Shown: piece after piece, positions 52,701 to 60,941 of the stretch
Layout of the letters: each line of letters starts with the position of its first letter
Numbering within the stretch: the stretch's first letter is position 1
Source: Novosphingobium panipatense
GTDB taxonomy: Bacteria > Pseudomonadota > Alphaproteobacteria > Sphingomonadales > Sphingomonadaceae
Assembly (NCBI RefSeq): GCF_002149965.1
Contig: NZ_MSQB01000003.1
Span: 124,001 to 188,000, forward strand
Direction: 5' to 3'
Length of the DNA stretch: 64,000 nucleotides
The notes under the pieces: model-generated
Seen by the model: only the letters and a program-made list of their open reading frames with translations
Told to the model about the DNA's origin: nothing
The model's database searches: none
Translations under genes and position numbers: made by a program

Positions 52701-53241
52701 TCGCTTCCGCGGCACCAACGTCGCCCGCAACGACGGTTTCGAGGCCAATGTCGGCGGCTACCTGCGCGCCTATCATGGCACCCGTTCGAACCTGACGGTG
52801 GGCCTGAACGTGAACTATCAGGGCTACGACAAGAGCCAGAACTACTTCACCTGGGGCAATGGCGGCTATTTCAGCCCGCAGAACTTCATCAGCGTCGGCT
52901 TCCCCGTGAACTACACGATGGAAGACGAAATGTTCGACATCCGTGCCTCGTTCACGCCCGGTTTCCAGAGCTACAAGCAGGATCAGACCAACCTCTATCC
53001 CATCAACGACGAGGCTCAGGCCGCGCTCGACCTGCTCAAGACGGCCAACAACGACGTGCGATCCTATTACGACAGCATCAGCAAGACCGGCTTCGCCGTT
53101 TCCAGCGACCTGTCGATCTACTACAAGCTGAGCCCGACCACCCGCATCGGCGGCGAGGCCAGCTACAATACCTTCGGATCTTATGACGAGTTTCGGAGCT
53201 TACTGGGCGTGAGACAGAATTTCGGGAGCACAGGCCGATGA
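49759..53241 (+). CDS. bcsC: Cellulose export protein BcsC (TPR plus beta-barrel)
   Basis: The 1160-residue protein begins with a signal peptide (LVGLALLLSTATTGMTTGVSHA). TPR repeats fill about residues 35-640 and should bind periplasmic partners or the glucan chain. An Ala/Pro/Lys linker with PAAPKPAAPKP lies near residues 78-114, and a long Gly/Ser/Ala/Tyr linker (about 647-774) separates the TPRs from the C-terminal 16-strand BcsC barrel in the outer membrane. Length agrees with E. coli BcsC. ATGA overlaps join it to bcsAB and bcsD. Confidence 0.94.
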   Translation: MSSAMTRLRLVGLALLLSTATTGMTTGVSHAQAAGVDALLQQAKYWRSKGREDLAQQALRRAKALDPGNASVNQALNARPAAPKPAAPKPAAPKQAAAPKPVSKPAPTRTPVPQQAQQPARVAAAPTTSANRAGQARVAGFDALEDGNLASASSQFQRALTVNSRDPDALGGMGLVRLRESRFAEAANYLEQASRYGKASQWAEGLASARFFAGLDDARNFVAQGRLADAQSVAEGLVRSGYKEPAPALELLADVYEKQGRYADAADLYRQAGQGGGSDDKRLQMRAARGRALAAAANNDDMGAMREFQNGLVLDPTDPWIRYEFAEFQIRRGRLPEAESLVRSLVSMNQPDALYAAALLNNDLGRAPEAARLIEMIPEAQRTAPMRSFAIGVKTDAAIDRARAMGASGQQAQALASLRQIGAMPAIPVGKQAAVANALYELGDVQGAASVAENAMQGQVGGVADYEGLIGVLARVGRDDLAQQALQRAGAMAGTSAEGQQAYARMNAALLVSQADRSRQAGRFAESFDILQNAWSASPQNMDILAGLARLYQTGRMPARAAQTWQLVLARKPGDKDALLGLAETAQAAGDNDLSRRAQNDVLRAFPQDYQVRLSLANVERARGNDRAAMNLLKEAQNLYARGQGGTSIEGLTGGNPFAAMTPAGGSNPFRDRPVAAPQQVNPFALGGGTRIPSSPAASYGSSAGYDAPSTYAAAPAYAAPATAAAPYPATGGSFGDGSSGGANFAGGSLAGGGSYGSYPGNDAGSATAYSADPVMAQIQSQIADLAHDSGPRADIVTGYRRRSGEAGLSQLDEIKGSARFSTDAPGGRVYVKAEASVIDAGRASQSGQARFGLNGLIEAASIVAEEPSVFPSAETQNASGVAFTAGYESDVVKLEGGTTPVGMGKTKATFHAEATPKLTDTVRAKAFAELQPVTDSVLSYAGTRDPVTGMRWGQVMRTAGGAGLSYDEEGNGVYAEGRYYRFRGTNVARNDGFEANVGGYLRAYHGTRSNLTVGLNVNYQGYDKSQNYFTWGNGGYFSPQNFISVGFPVNYTMEDEMFDIRASFTPGFQSYKQDQTNLYPINDEAQAALDLLKTANNDVRSYYDSISKTGFAVSSDLSIYYKLSPTTRIGGEASYNTFGSYDEFRSLLGVRQNFGSTGR

Positions 53242-53699
53242 AACTGCACGCATTTCCCTCTCCCCGTGCCGAGGGCGAACAGAGCGGCGCCGGGGGCCTT
53301 GCGCTCTTCGCGATGATGGCCGCGGCGGAAGTCTGCGAAGGCGCCCCCGCCGCCCAGGCGCAGGGCTTCTTCTCCGCCATCGGCAGGCGCATGGCCGCGC
53401 TGGAGCCGCTGGAAGGCGTCAGCGACGCTGCCGTGCTCGCCGCGCGGATCAACGGTTTCTGGCAGGATCTCGGCTGGGGTGAAATCCAGCTGGCCGTGGG
53501 CGACGATGCCATCGTGGTCCATCACCGCAGCCTGCCCAAGGCGATTTCGGCGGACCAGCAAGGCAGCTGGAACACGATGCTGCTCGGCCTGCTCCAGGGC
53601 GCCTACGACGCCTGGTTCCGCGTACTGGGCAGCGGTCCGGCGCTGCACACGGTGGCCCAGTGGCAGGGCGACATGGTCGAACTGCGCCACGGGCGCTGA
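53238..53699 (+). CDS. bcsD: Cellulose synthase subunit D
   Basis: The 153-residue protein matches BcsD: LALFAMMAAAEVCEGAPAAQ, DLGWGEIQLAVGDDAIVV and LLQGAYDAWFRVLGSGPALHT are family blocks. In Komagataeibacter BcsD forms octameric periplasmic rings that align glucan chains and raise cellulose crystallinity. There is no signal peptide, which is also typical. It overlaps the bcsC stop by 4 nt. Its presence assigns the operon to the bcsD-containing (type I-like) class. The companion genes bcsH/ccpAx and bglX known from Komagataeibacter are missing here. Confidence 0.92.
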   Translation: MKLHAFPSPRAEGEQSGAGGLALFAMMAAAEVCEGAPAAQAQGFFSAIGRRMAALEPLEGVSDAAVLAARINGFWQDLGWGEIQLAVGDDAIVVHHRSLPKAISADQQGSWNTMLLGLLQGAYDAWFRVLGSGPALHTVAQWQGDMVELRHGR

Positions 53700-53733
53700 A
53701 CCCTTTCCCGTCGATCAACGAACGAGCATCGGC

Positions 53734-54753
53734 ATGAACCTTATTCTCGACAGCGGCATCAATCGCCGCAACTTCACTTTGGGGCTGATGCTGGCGATGA
53801 CTGCTGCCTGCAACACCGACGCGCAGAGCCGCTCGCCCGTCCGCGATTCAAGCTGGCGGACCTGGCGCGACCTTTACGTCAAGCCCGACGGACGGATCGT
53901 CGATACCGGCAACAACGGCGTCAGCCACAGCGAAGGCCAGAGCTACGGCCTGCTCTTCGCCTACAAGGCCGGAGATGCCGAAGCTTTCGCCCGGATCGCG
54001 ACCTGGACCCAGAGCCAACTCTCCCGCCCCGACATGGCGCTGCACGCCTGGCGCTACGATCCTTCCGCCCCCAACCCGGTGGCCGACCAGAACAATGCGA
54101 CCGACGGCGATCTGGTGATCGCCTGGGCGCTCGCCATGGCAGGGCAGCGCTGGAACAAGAGCGAATACAGCGCCCGCTCGGCCCAGATCCGCGCCGCCAT
54201 CCGCAACCACTGCGTGATCGAGCGCCACGGCCGTCGCCTGCTGCTGCCGGGCATCCAGGGCTTCGTGAACGGACAGGAGATCACGCTCAATCCGTCCTAC
54301 TTCGCCTGGCCCGCGCTGGATGCCTTCGCCAAGCTGGACGGTCAGCAGACCTGGGGACCGGTCATCAGCGACAGCGAGGCGATCACCCGTCTCGCGCGGT
54401 TCGGAACCCATCGCCTGCCCTCCGACTGGGTGGTCATCAATGCGCCGGACCAGCTCGCCCCCGCGCGCGACAAGCCGCCGCGCTTCGGATACGACGCGAT
54501 CCGCGTGCCGCTCTATGCAGCCCTCAGCGGACGACAATCGCTGGTGCCCGACATCGCCGCCTACTGGCGCGCGTGCATGGCCGCGAACAAGCCGATCCCG
54601 GCCTGGGTCGACGTGGTGACGGGCGAGGAGGCGAACTACGCCATCTCGTCAGGCGGCGCGGCGGTGATCGGCAGGCTGCTGGGCACCGCCCAGCCCTCGG
54701 CACTGCCGAACGATTATTACGCCGCCTCGCTGCAGATGCTGGCGCGGTATTGA
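53734..54753 (+). CDS. bcsZ: Cellulose operon endoglucanase, GH8
   Basis: The 339-residue glycoside hydrolase family 8 enzyme trims or edits glucan during export. The catalytic acid Glu67 is in SHSEGQSYGLL, and the other acidic site is NNATDGDLVIAWAL (Asp124/Asp126). The N-terminus has NRRNFTLGLMLAMTAAC: a twin-arginine-like motif (R11, R12) followed by a hydrophobic stretch and a possible lipid-accepting Cys26, so Tat export or lipidation is possible. It begins 34 nt after bcsD and closes the operon; a family A hairpin element follows 8 nt after its stop codon. Confidence 0.93.
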   Translation: MNLILDSGINRRNFTLGLMLAMTAACNTDAQSRSPVRDSSWRTWRDLYVKPDGRIVDTGNNGVSHSEGQSYGLLFAYKAGDAEAFARIATWTQSQLSRPDMALHAWRYDPSAPNPVADQNNATDGDLVIAWALAMAGQRWNKSEYSARSAQIRAAIRNHCVIERHGRRLLLPGIQGFVNGQEITLNPSYFAWPALDAFAKLDGQQTWGPVISDSEAITRLARFGTHRLPSDWVVINAPDQLAPARDKPPRFGYDAIRVPLYAALSGRQSLVPDIAAYWRACMAANKPIPAWVDVVTGEEANYAISSGGAAVIGRLLGTAQPSALPNDYYAASLQMLARY

Positions 54754-54761
54754 GTTTGCTC

Positions 54762-54900
54762 GAGCGGCACCGGCCCCAAGTCCCTCAGGCGTCCCCACCC
54801 TGCCACCCGAACTTAGTATCGTAGCGGGTGGCAGGGTGGGGACGCCTGAGGGACTTGGGGCCGGTGCCGCTCAAAATCCGCCTGCGGGCGGATTTTCAAA
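54762..54900. repeat. Three-hairpin repeat element, family A copy 3
   Basis: The long hairpin has 48-bp perfect arms (54762-54809 with 54825-54872) and a 15-nt loop. Hairpin 3 follows directly (AAAATCCGCC 54873-54882 with GGCGGATTTT 54887-54896). Hairpin 1 is missing in this copy. It begins 8 nt after the bcsZ stop and probably also ends cellulose operon transcription. The rest of the gap to 55054 holds no gene. Confidence 0.92.
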
Positions 54901-55054
54901 AGCATCCCCCCGCACCCCGGGGGCGTTTGACGTATAGGTCATCTCAAAACGCACCAGAATCTTCGTTTTTGGTCGCAAATTGTCGCACTTGCGAAAAGCC
55001 GTCTTGCGGGCAGCAACAATTGCCGGAATAGCAGCGCCCACAGGACTTTTGACG

Positions 55055-56254
55055 GTGCGCGACTTGAAAATAACGTCTTCTTCGATTGCGGCATTTCCCC
55101 TTCTGCGCCAGACCGGCTTTGCGCTGGTTTCCGTGGCCCTCCTTGCGGCCTGTTCGGGCGGCGAGCAGAAAAAGGACATGCGCGGTGCCCCGGAAGTGGG
55201 CTTCATCGTCGTCCAGCCCGCCTCCGTCCCGGTCGCCGTCACCCTGAGCGGCCGCACCGTCGCCTTCGAGACCAGCGAAGTCCGCCCGCAGGTGACCGGC
55301 GTGATCGTCAAGCGCCTCTTCACCGAAGGCAGCATGGTCCGCGCCGGACAGCCGCTCTACCAGATCGACCCGAGCCTCTACCGCGCCGCCGTCAACCAGG
55401 CCTCCGCCGATCTCGCCAGCGCGCGCGCCACGGCCGAGGCTGCCTCCGCCAAGGCCGATCGCTACAAGCCGCTGGCCGACATGGAAGCGGTGGCGCGGCA
55501 GGACTACATCGATGCCCTGGCCACCGCCCGCTCGGCCAAGGCCTCGATCGCGCAGAACGCCGCGACGCTCGATACCGCCAAGATCAACTTGCGCTTCACC
55601 ACGCTTCCCGCGCCGATCAGCGGCCGCATCGGCCGCTCGCTCTCGACGGTGGGCGCGCTCGCCAGCGCCACCCAGGCCGATCCCCTGGCCGTGATCCAGC
55701 GCATGGACCCGATCTTCGTCGACATGCAGCAGTCCGCCGCCGACCTCACCGCGCTGCGCCGCAAGCTGGCGGCAGGCGGGGTCAATCCCGGCAGCACCCA
55801 GGTCCACCTGAGGTTCGACGACGGGTCCGAATATGCCCTGCCGGGCACGGTGCAGTTCTCCGAAGTCACTGTCGACCAGGATACCGGCACGGTCACCCTG
55901 CGCGCGAAGTTCCCCAACCCGGAAGGTCTCCTGCTGCCGGGCATGTTCGTCTCCTCGGTCTTCGACCAGGCGACGGACCCCAATGCCTTCCTGGTGCCGC
56001 AGAACGCGGTCCAGCGCGATTTCGACGGTTCGGCCTATGTCATGGTCGTCGGCGCCGACAACAAGGCGGCAAGGCGCAAGGTCTCGGCGGAACGCACTCA
56101 GGGCGTGAACGCGGTCGTCACCTCCGGCCTCCAGAAAGGCGACAAGGTCATCGTCCAGGGTCTCAACGGCCTGAAGCAGGGCACCGAGATCAAGCCGGTA
56201 GCCTCCACTACCGCGCAGACGGTCGCCCCGCCTTCCGGCAAGAAGGGTCGCTGA
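55055..56254 (+). CDS. RND efflux periplasmic adaptor (membrane fusion) lipoprotein
   Basis: The 399-residue protein starts at GTG 55055 (AGGAC upstream); a longer frame from a TTG at 54980 is less likely. A lipobox LLAAC places the lipidated Cys at residue 33, anchoring it in the inner membrane. The AcrA-like domains are seen in order: barrel-sandwich first half (TSEVRPQVTGVIVKRLFTEG), an alpha-helical hairpin (NQASADLASARATAEAASA), lipoyl second half (TLPAPISGRIGRSL), beta-barrel and membrane-proximal domain. It bridges the pump and outer-membrane factor encoded next (7-nt gap to the pump gene). Confidence 0.93.
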   Translation: MRDLKITSSSIAAFPLLRQTGFALVSVALLAACSGGEQKKDMRGAPEVGFIVVQPASVPVAVTLSGRTVAFETSEVRPQVTGVIVKRLFTEGSMVRAGQPLYQIDPSLYRAAVNQASADLASARATAEAASAKADRYKPLADMEAVARQDYIDALATARSAKASIAQNAATLDTAKINLRFTTLPAPISGRIGRSLSTVGALASATQADPLAVIQRMDPIFVDMQQSAADLTALRRKLAAGGVNPGSTQVHLRFDDGSEYALPGTVQFSEVTVDQDTGTVTLRAKFPNPEGLLLPGMFVSSVFDQATDPNAFLVPQNAVQRDFDGSAYVMVVGADNKAARRKVSAERTQGVNAVVTSGLQKGDKVIVQGLNGLKQGTEIKPVASTTAQTVAPPSGKKGR

Positions 56255-56261
56255 GCCTAAA

Positions 56262-59200
56262 ATGTCGCGCATCTTCATCGACCGGCCGATCTTCGCCTGG
56301 GTCCTCGCCATCATCGTCATGCTGGCGGGCCTCGGCGCCCTGGCCTTCCTGCCCAACGAGCAGTACCCGGACATCGCCCCGGCGCAGGTCAACATCCGCG
56401 CCACCTACAACGGCGCCTCGGCCGAAACGATCGAGAACAGCGTCACCCAGGTGATCGAGCAGCAACTCACCGGCATCGACGGCCTGCTCTATTTCAGCTC
56501 GCAATCCTCGAACCGGGGCCAGGCGACGATCAGCGTGATCTTCGCCAAGGGCACCGATCCCGACATCGCGCAGGTCCAGGTCCAGAACAAGGTCCAGTCC
56601 GCGCTCTCCCGCCTGCCGCAGGCGGTGCAGAGCCAGGGCGTGACGGTCACCAAGTCGAACCCCGACCAGCTGCTGCTGGTGGCGGTCTATGACGAGACCG
56701 ACAGCCGCTCCAACCAAGACGTGTCGGACTATCTGACCTCCAACATCCAGGATCCGCTCTCGCGCGTGGAAGGCGTGGGCGACGTCAACGTCTTCGGCGC
56801 GCCGCACGCCATGCGCATCTGGCTCGATCCCACCAAGCTCGCCGCCGTGGCCCTGATGCCCAGCGACGTGACTTCGGCGATCACCGCCCAGAACACCGAA
56901 GTCGCCGCCGGCGAGATCGGCGGCCTGCCCGCGCCCAAGGATCAGGCGATCGATGCGATCGTCACCGCCGGCACGCGCCTCCAGACCGCGCAGCAGTTCC
57001 GCGACATCGTTCTCAAGACCAACAGCGACGGCTCCACCGTCACCATCGGCGACGTCGCCCGGGTGGAGATCGGCGCGGAGAACTACAACACCGTCAGCCG
57101 CATCAATGGCCACCCCGGCGCGGGCATCTCCATCTCGCTGTCGCCCGGCGCCGACGCACTGGCCACGGCCGAGCTGGTGAAGACCGAGATGAGCACCCTG
57201 GCGGAAGGCATGCCGGACGGCCTGGGCTATATCTACGGCAACGATACCACCTCGTTCATCAAGCTCTCGGTCGCGGAAGTCGAAAAGGCGCTGTTCGAGG
57301 CGATCGTGCTGGTCGTCATCGTCATGTTCGTGTTCCTGCAGAGCTGGCGCGCCACGCTGATCCCCGCGATCGCCGTGCCGGTCGTGCTGCTCGGCACTTT
57401 CGCGGTGTTCTACGTCGCCGGGTTCTCGATCAATACGCTGACCCTGTTCGGGCTCGTCCTCGCCATCGGCCTGCTGGTCGACGATGCCATCGTCGTCGTC
57501 GAGAACGTCGAGCGCCTGCTCGAGGAAAATCCCGGCATGTCCGCGCGCGAGGCCACCATCAAGTCGATGGAGGAGATCCAGGTCGCGCTGATCGCCATCG
57601 CGCTGGTGCTCTCGGCGGTGTTCCTGCCGATGGCCTTCTTCGGCGGCTCGACCGGCGTGATCTACCGCCAGTTCTCGCTGACGATCGTCGTTGCCATGGT
57701 GCTCTCGGTGCTCGTCGCGCTGATCCTCAGCCCGGCGCTGACCGCAACCCTGCTCAAGCCCAAGTCGCTCGAAGGCGAGGAAACGCCCAGCTGGATCGAG
57801 CGCCGCCTGCCCTGGCTGGCCCGCCTCTGGGAACGCTTCCACAAGGGCTTCAACCGCGGGTTCGAGCGCATGACGAACGGCTATGCCCGCCGCGTCGAGC
57901 GCGTGATCGAGCACAAGTGGCGCTGGCTGCTGCTGTTCGTCATCGCCTGCGTCGCCACCCTGCTGCTGTTCCAGCGCCTGCCCACCGGCTTCCTGCCCAA
58001 CGAGGACCAGGGCACGATCATGGTGCAGTGGCGCCTGCCCGCCGGTTCGCCGCGCACCCGCACCGAGGAAGTGCAGCGCCAGGTCGAGAACTATTTCGAG
58101 AAGTACGAGAAGGGCAACGTCGCCAGCATGTTCACGCTTTCGGGCGGCGGCATGGGCGCCTCCGGCCAGAACAGCGGCCAGGCCTTCATCACCCTGGTGG
58201 ACTGGGAAGAGCGCCCCGGCGTGAAGAACACCGCCGACGCCATCGTCCAGCGCGCCAACGGTGCCTTCCGGGGCCTGCGCGACGCCCAGGTGTTCACACT
58301 GGTGCCCGGCGCCATTCGCGGCCTCGGCTCCTCGGCGGGCTTCACCATGGAGTTGCAGAACCGCAGCGGCATGACCCGCGCCGAGTTCCAGAAGGCCCGC
58401 GACGACGTGCTGGCCAAGGCCATGGCCGACGACCGCCTCACCAACGTGCGCCTGAGCGATCTTCCCGACGTCTCCACGCTGAAGATCAACACCAATACCC
58501 GCGCCCTGACGACTTACGGTGTTACCGCGGCCAGCGCCAACTCCACCCTGCAGACCGCATGGGGCGGCACTTACGTCAACGACTTCCTCGACAAGGGCCG
58601 CGTCAAGCGCGTCTTCGTGCAGGGCGATGCCCAGTTCCGTTCGCGCCCCGAAGACCTCGCCAACTGGTTCGTGCGCGGCACGAGCGGCCAGATGGTGCCC
58701 TACTCCGCCTTCTCGACGATCGCCTGGTCCACCGCGCCCAGCAGCTCCTCGCGCTTCAACGGCCTCCAGGCCTACGAATTCTCGGGAAGCCCGGCCAGCG
58801 GCGTCAGCTCGGGAACGGCCATGGACGTGATGGAGGAACTGGCCGCACAGGTTCCCGGCACCGCCGTGGCCTGGGCCGGATCGTCCTATCAGGAACGGCT
58901 CTCCTCCGGCCAGGCGCCGTTGCTCTATGCGCTCTCGCTGCTGGTGGTGTTCCTCTGCCTCGCTGCGCTTTACGAAAGCTGGTCGATCCCGGTCGCGGTC
59001 ATCCTCGTCATCCCGCTCGGCCTGCTCGGCGCGATCATGGCGGTGACGCTGCGCGGCCTCGAAAACGACGTCTATCTCCAGATCGGCCTGCTGACGACCA
59101 TGGGCCTCGCCGCCAAGAACGCCATCCTGATGATCGAATTCGCCGAACAGGCCGAACGCCAGGGCAAGCGCGTGATCGAGGCCGCCCTCGAAGCCGCGCG

Positions 59201-59462
59201 CATCCGCCTGCGTCCGATCCTGATGACCAGCTTCGCGTTCATCTTCGGCGTGATCCCGCTCGCCATCGCCAGCGGCGCGGGTGCCAACAGCCGCATCGCC
59301 ATCGGCACCGCCGTGGTCGGCGGCATGCTGACGGCCACCCTGCTCGCGATCTTCTTCATTCCGCTGTTCTTCGTCATCGTGCGGCGCGGCGTACGCGACG
59401 GCCTTGCCTCGGTCCGCCGCCACATCCAGCAACGCCGCGAGCGCAAGGGAGGCGCCGCATGA
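56262..59462 (+). CDS. RND multidrug efflux transporter (HAE1 family)
   Basis: The 1066-residue inner-membrane pump uses the proton gradient to export hydrophobic compounds. Features: N-terminal FIDRPIFAWVLAIIVMLAG helix 1, two large periplasmic loops, and helix 4 with GLVLAIGLLVDDAIVVVENV, which holds the two adjacent Asp of the proton relay. Helices 5 and 6 (AIALVLSAVFLPMAFFGGSTG) and 10-12 follow, with LTTMGLAAKNAILMIEFA. It belongs to the AcrB/MexB-type group, but the substrate range cannot be read from sequence. Its stop overlaps the outer-membrane factor start (ATGA). Confidence 0.95.
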   Translation: MSRIFIDRPIFAWVLAIIVMLAGLGALAFLPNEQYPDIAPAQVNIRATYNGASAETIENSVTQVIEQQLTGIDGLLYFSSQSSNRGQATISVIFAKGTDPDIAQVQVQNKVQSALSRLPQAVQSQGVTVTKSNPDQLLLVAVYDETDSRSNQDVSDYLTSNIQDPLSRVEGVGDVNVFGAPHAMRIWLDPTKLAAVALMPSDVTSAITAQNTEVAAGEIGGLPAPKDQAIDAIVTAGTRLQTAQQFRDIVLKTNSDGSTVTIGDVARVEIGAENYNTVSRINGHPGAGISISLSPGADALATAELVKTEMSTLAEGMPDGLGYIYGNDTTSFIKLSVAEVEKALFEAIVLVVIVMFVFLQSWRATLIPAIAVPVVLLGTFAVFYVAGFSINTLTLFGLVLAIGLLVDDAIVVVENVERLLEENPGMSAREATIKSMEEIQVALIAIALVLSAVFLPMAFFGGSTGVIYRQFSLTIVVAMVLSVLVALILSPALTATLLKPKSLEGEETPSWIERRLPWLARLWERFHKGFNRGFERMTNGYARRVERVIEHKWRWLLLFVIACVATLLLFQRLPTGFLPNEDQGTIMVQWRLPAGSPRTRTEEVQRQVENYFEKYEKGNVASMFTLSGGGMGASGQNSGQAFITLVDWEERPGVKNTADAIVQRANGAFRGLRDAQVFTLVPGAIRGLGSSAGFTMELQNRSGMTRAEFQKARDDVLAKAMADDRLTNVRLSDLPDVSTLKINTNTRALTTYGVTAASANSTLQTAWGGTYVNDFLDKGRVKRVFVQGDAQFRSRPEDLANWFVRGTSGQMVPYSAFSTIAWSTAPSSSSRFNGLQAYEFSGSPASGVSSGTAMDVMEELAAQVPGTAVAWAGSSYQERLSSGQAPLLYALSLLVVFLCLAALYESWSIPVAVILVIPLGLLGAIMAVTLRGLENDVYLQIGLLTTMGLAAKNAILMIEFAEQAERQGKRVIEAALEAARIRLRPILMTSFAFIFGVIPLAIASGAGANSRIAIGTAVVGGMLTATLLAIFFIPLFFVIVRRGVRDGLASVRRHIQQRRERKGGAA

Positions 59463-60922
59463 TCCGCTCCCCTATCCTGGCTCATGCAGCCGTATCCCTG
59501 TTGGCGCTGGCGCTAGGCGCCTGCTCCATGGCGCCGAAGTACGTCCAGCCCGCCGCGCCGGTCCCGGTGTCCTGGCCGGTAGGCGATGCCTATCTGGCCC
59601 GGAGCGAGGCCGCGCTGCCGCTGGTTTCCTATACGGAAATCTTCCGCGACCCTCGGCTCCAGTCGTTGGTCGAGCAGGCGCTCATCAACAACCGTGACTT
59701 GCAGGTCGCCGCCGCGAACCTTGCCGCCGCGCGGGCACAAGTCCGGGTGGTGCGCGCCAACCAGTTCCCGGCCATCGGCATCGACGGATCGGCCAGCCGC
59801 ACCGAAACCAACGGCACGTCCTCCACTGGCACCGGCTCGGGCGCAGGCTTCGGCACGGGTGACCGCTCGTCCTATTCCCTCCAGGGCGGCATCTCCAGCT
59901 TCGAGTTGGACTTCTTCGGCAAGTATGCCAGCGCCACCGCGGCACAGCGCAACACCGCGCTTTCCACCGAGGCCGCCGCGCGCACCGTGCGGCTCGGTCT
60001 GGTGGCCGATCTGGCGCAGGCCTGGGCCACTTACGCCGCCGACCGGGAATTGCTCCAGATCGCCCAGGCTACGGCCGCCAATGCGGAACGCAGCGTGACG
60101 CTTACCGGCGCCCGCCTGAAAGGCGGCGTCGCGCCGCGCACGGATCTGCGTCAGGCCCAGCAGGTGCTGGAAACCGCGCGCGGCGACGTCGCCTCGCAGA
60201 CGACCGCGCTGGCACAGGACGTCAATGCGATCCGCCTTCTGGTCGGCGCCGATTTCGACGAAAGCCTGCTTCCGGCGGACCTCGATCAGGTCACCGGATC
60301 GCTGGCGGTACTGCCCGCAGGCACCAGCTCGCAGGTTCTGCTCCGCCGCCCCGACGTGCTCGAGGCCGAGTATAGCCTGCGCGCCGCCAATGCCGATATC
60401 GGCACGGCGCGGGCCGAACTGTTCCCCTCGATCTCGCTGACCGGCCTGCTCGGCTTCGCCAGCAATGCCCTGTCCGCGCTGTTCGACAAGGGCGCCTTCT
60501 CCGCCACCGGAACCGCGGCGGCCAGTTGGTCGATCTTCAACGCGGGCGGCAGAAGCGCCAATGTCGAAGTGACCAAGGCCCAGCGTGACGCTGCGCTGGC
60601 CACTTACGAAAAGGCGATCCAGACCGCCTTCCGCGAAGTGGCCGATGCCCTGGCCGATCAGGGAACGCTGGCGGAACGCCTGCGCGCCGCGTCCAGCTTT
60701 ACCGAGGCGGCCACCGACACGGCGCGCCTGACCGAGGCCAGCTACCGCCAGGGGATCACCAGTTCGCTGGAGAACCTCGTTGCGCAGCGCAGCCTCTACA
60801 GCGCGCGGCAGCAGGAAATCGCCGTGCGTCTGGCCTCCGCCAGCAACCGCATCACGCTCTATCGCGTGCTGGGCGGCGATCAGGCGACGCCTGCGGCGGA
60901 ACAGGCACCGACAGGACAGTAG
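59459..60922 (+). CDS. Outer-membrane efflux factor lipoprotein (NodT/OprM type)
   Basis: The 487-residue lipoprotein has a signal with LALGAC (Cys22) and the NodT-family pattern: PVSWPVGDAYL, FRDPRLQSLVEQALINNRDL and the TolC-like repeat halves with LRRPDVLEAEYSLRAANADIG and ELFPSISLTGLLG. It forms the trimeric exit duct of the efflux pump. Together with the two genes before it the tripartite system is complete. It is convergent with the TetR gene, with only 19 nt between their stop codons. Confidence 0.94.
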   Translation: MIRSPILAHAAVSLLALALGACSMAPKYVQPAAPVPVSWPVGDAYLARSEAALPLVSYTEIFRDPRLQSLVEQALINNRDLQVAAANLAAARAQVRVVRANQFPAIGIDGSASRTETNGTSSTGTGSGAGFGTGDRSSYSLQGGISSFELDFFGKYASATAAQRNTALSTEAAARTVRLGLVADLAQAWATYAADRELLQIAQATAANAERSVTLTGARLKGGVAPRTDLRQAQQVLETARGDVASQTTALAQDVNAIRLLVGADFDESLLPADLDQVTGSLAVLPAGTSSQVLLRRPDVLEAEYSLRAANADIGTARAELFPSISLTGLLGFASNALSALFDKGAFSATGTAAASWSIFNAGGRSANVEVTKAQRDAALATYEKAIQTAFREVADALADQGTLAERLRAASSFTEAATDTARLTEASYRQGITSSLENLVAQRSLYSARQQEIAVRLASASNRITLYRVLGGDQATPAAEQAPTGQ

Positions 60923-60941
60923 AACCCGCGCAGCCTTCTAG

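Noticed and set aside
50509..52776. 755-codon minus-strand frame opposite bcsC
   Set aside because: Antisense shadow caused by high third-position GC; no ribosome-binding site or domain.
54980..55054. Extended N-terminus of the efflux adaptor from a TTG at 54980
   Set aside because: The extra 25 residues precede an already complete lipoprotein signal and would place it too far from the N-terminus.
56208..59432. 1074-codon open frame on the minus strand opposite the RND pump
   Set aside because: It is His/Asp/Arg-rich with no domains and mirrors a high-GC gene on the other strand; the pump frame has clear family motifs.
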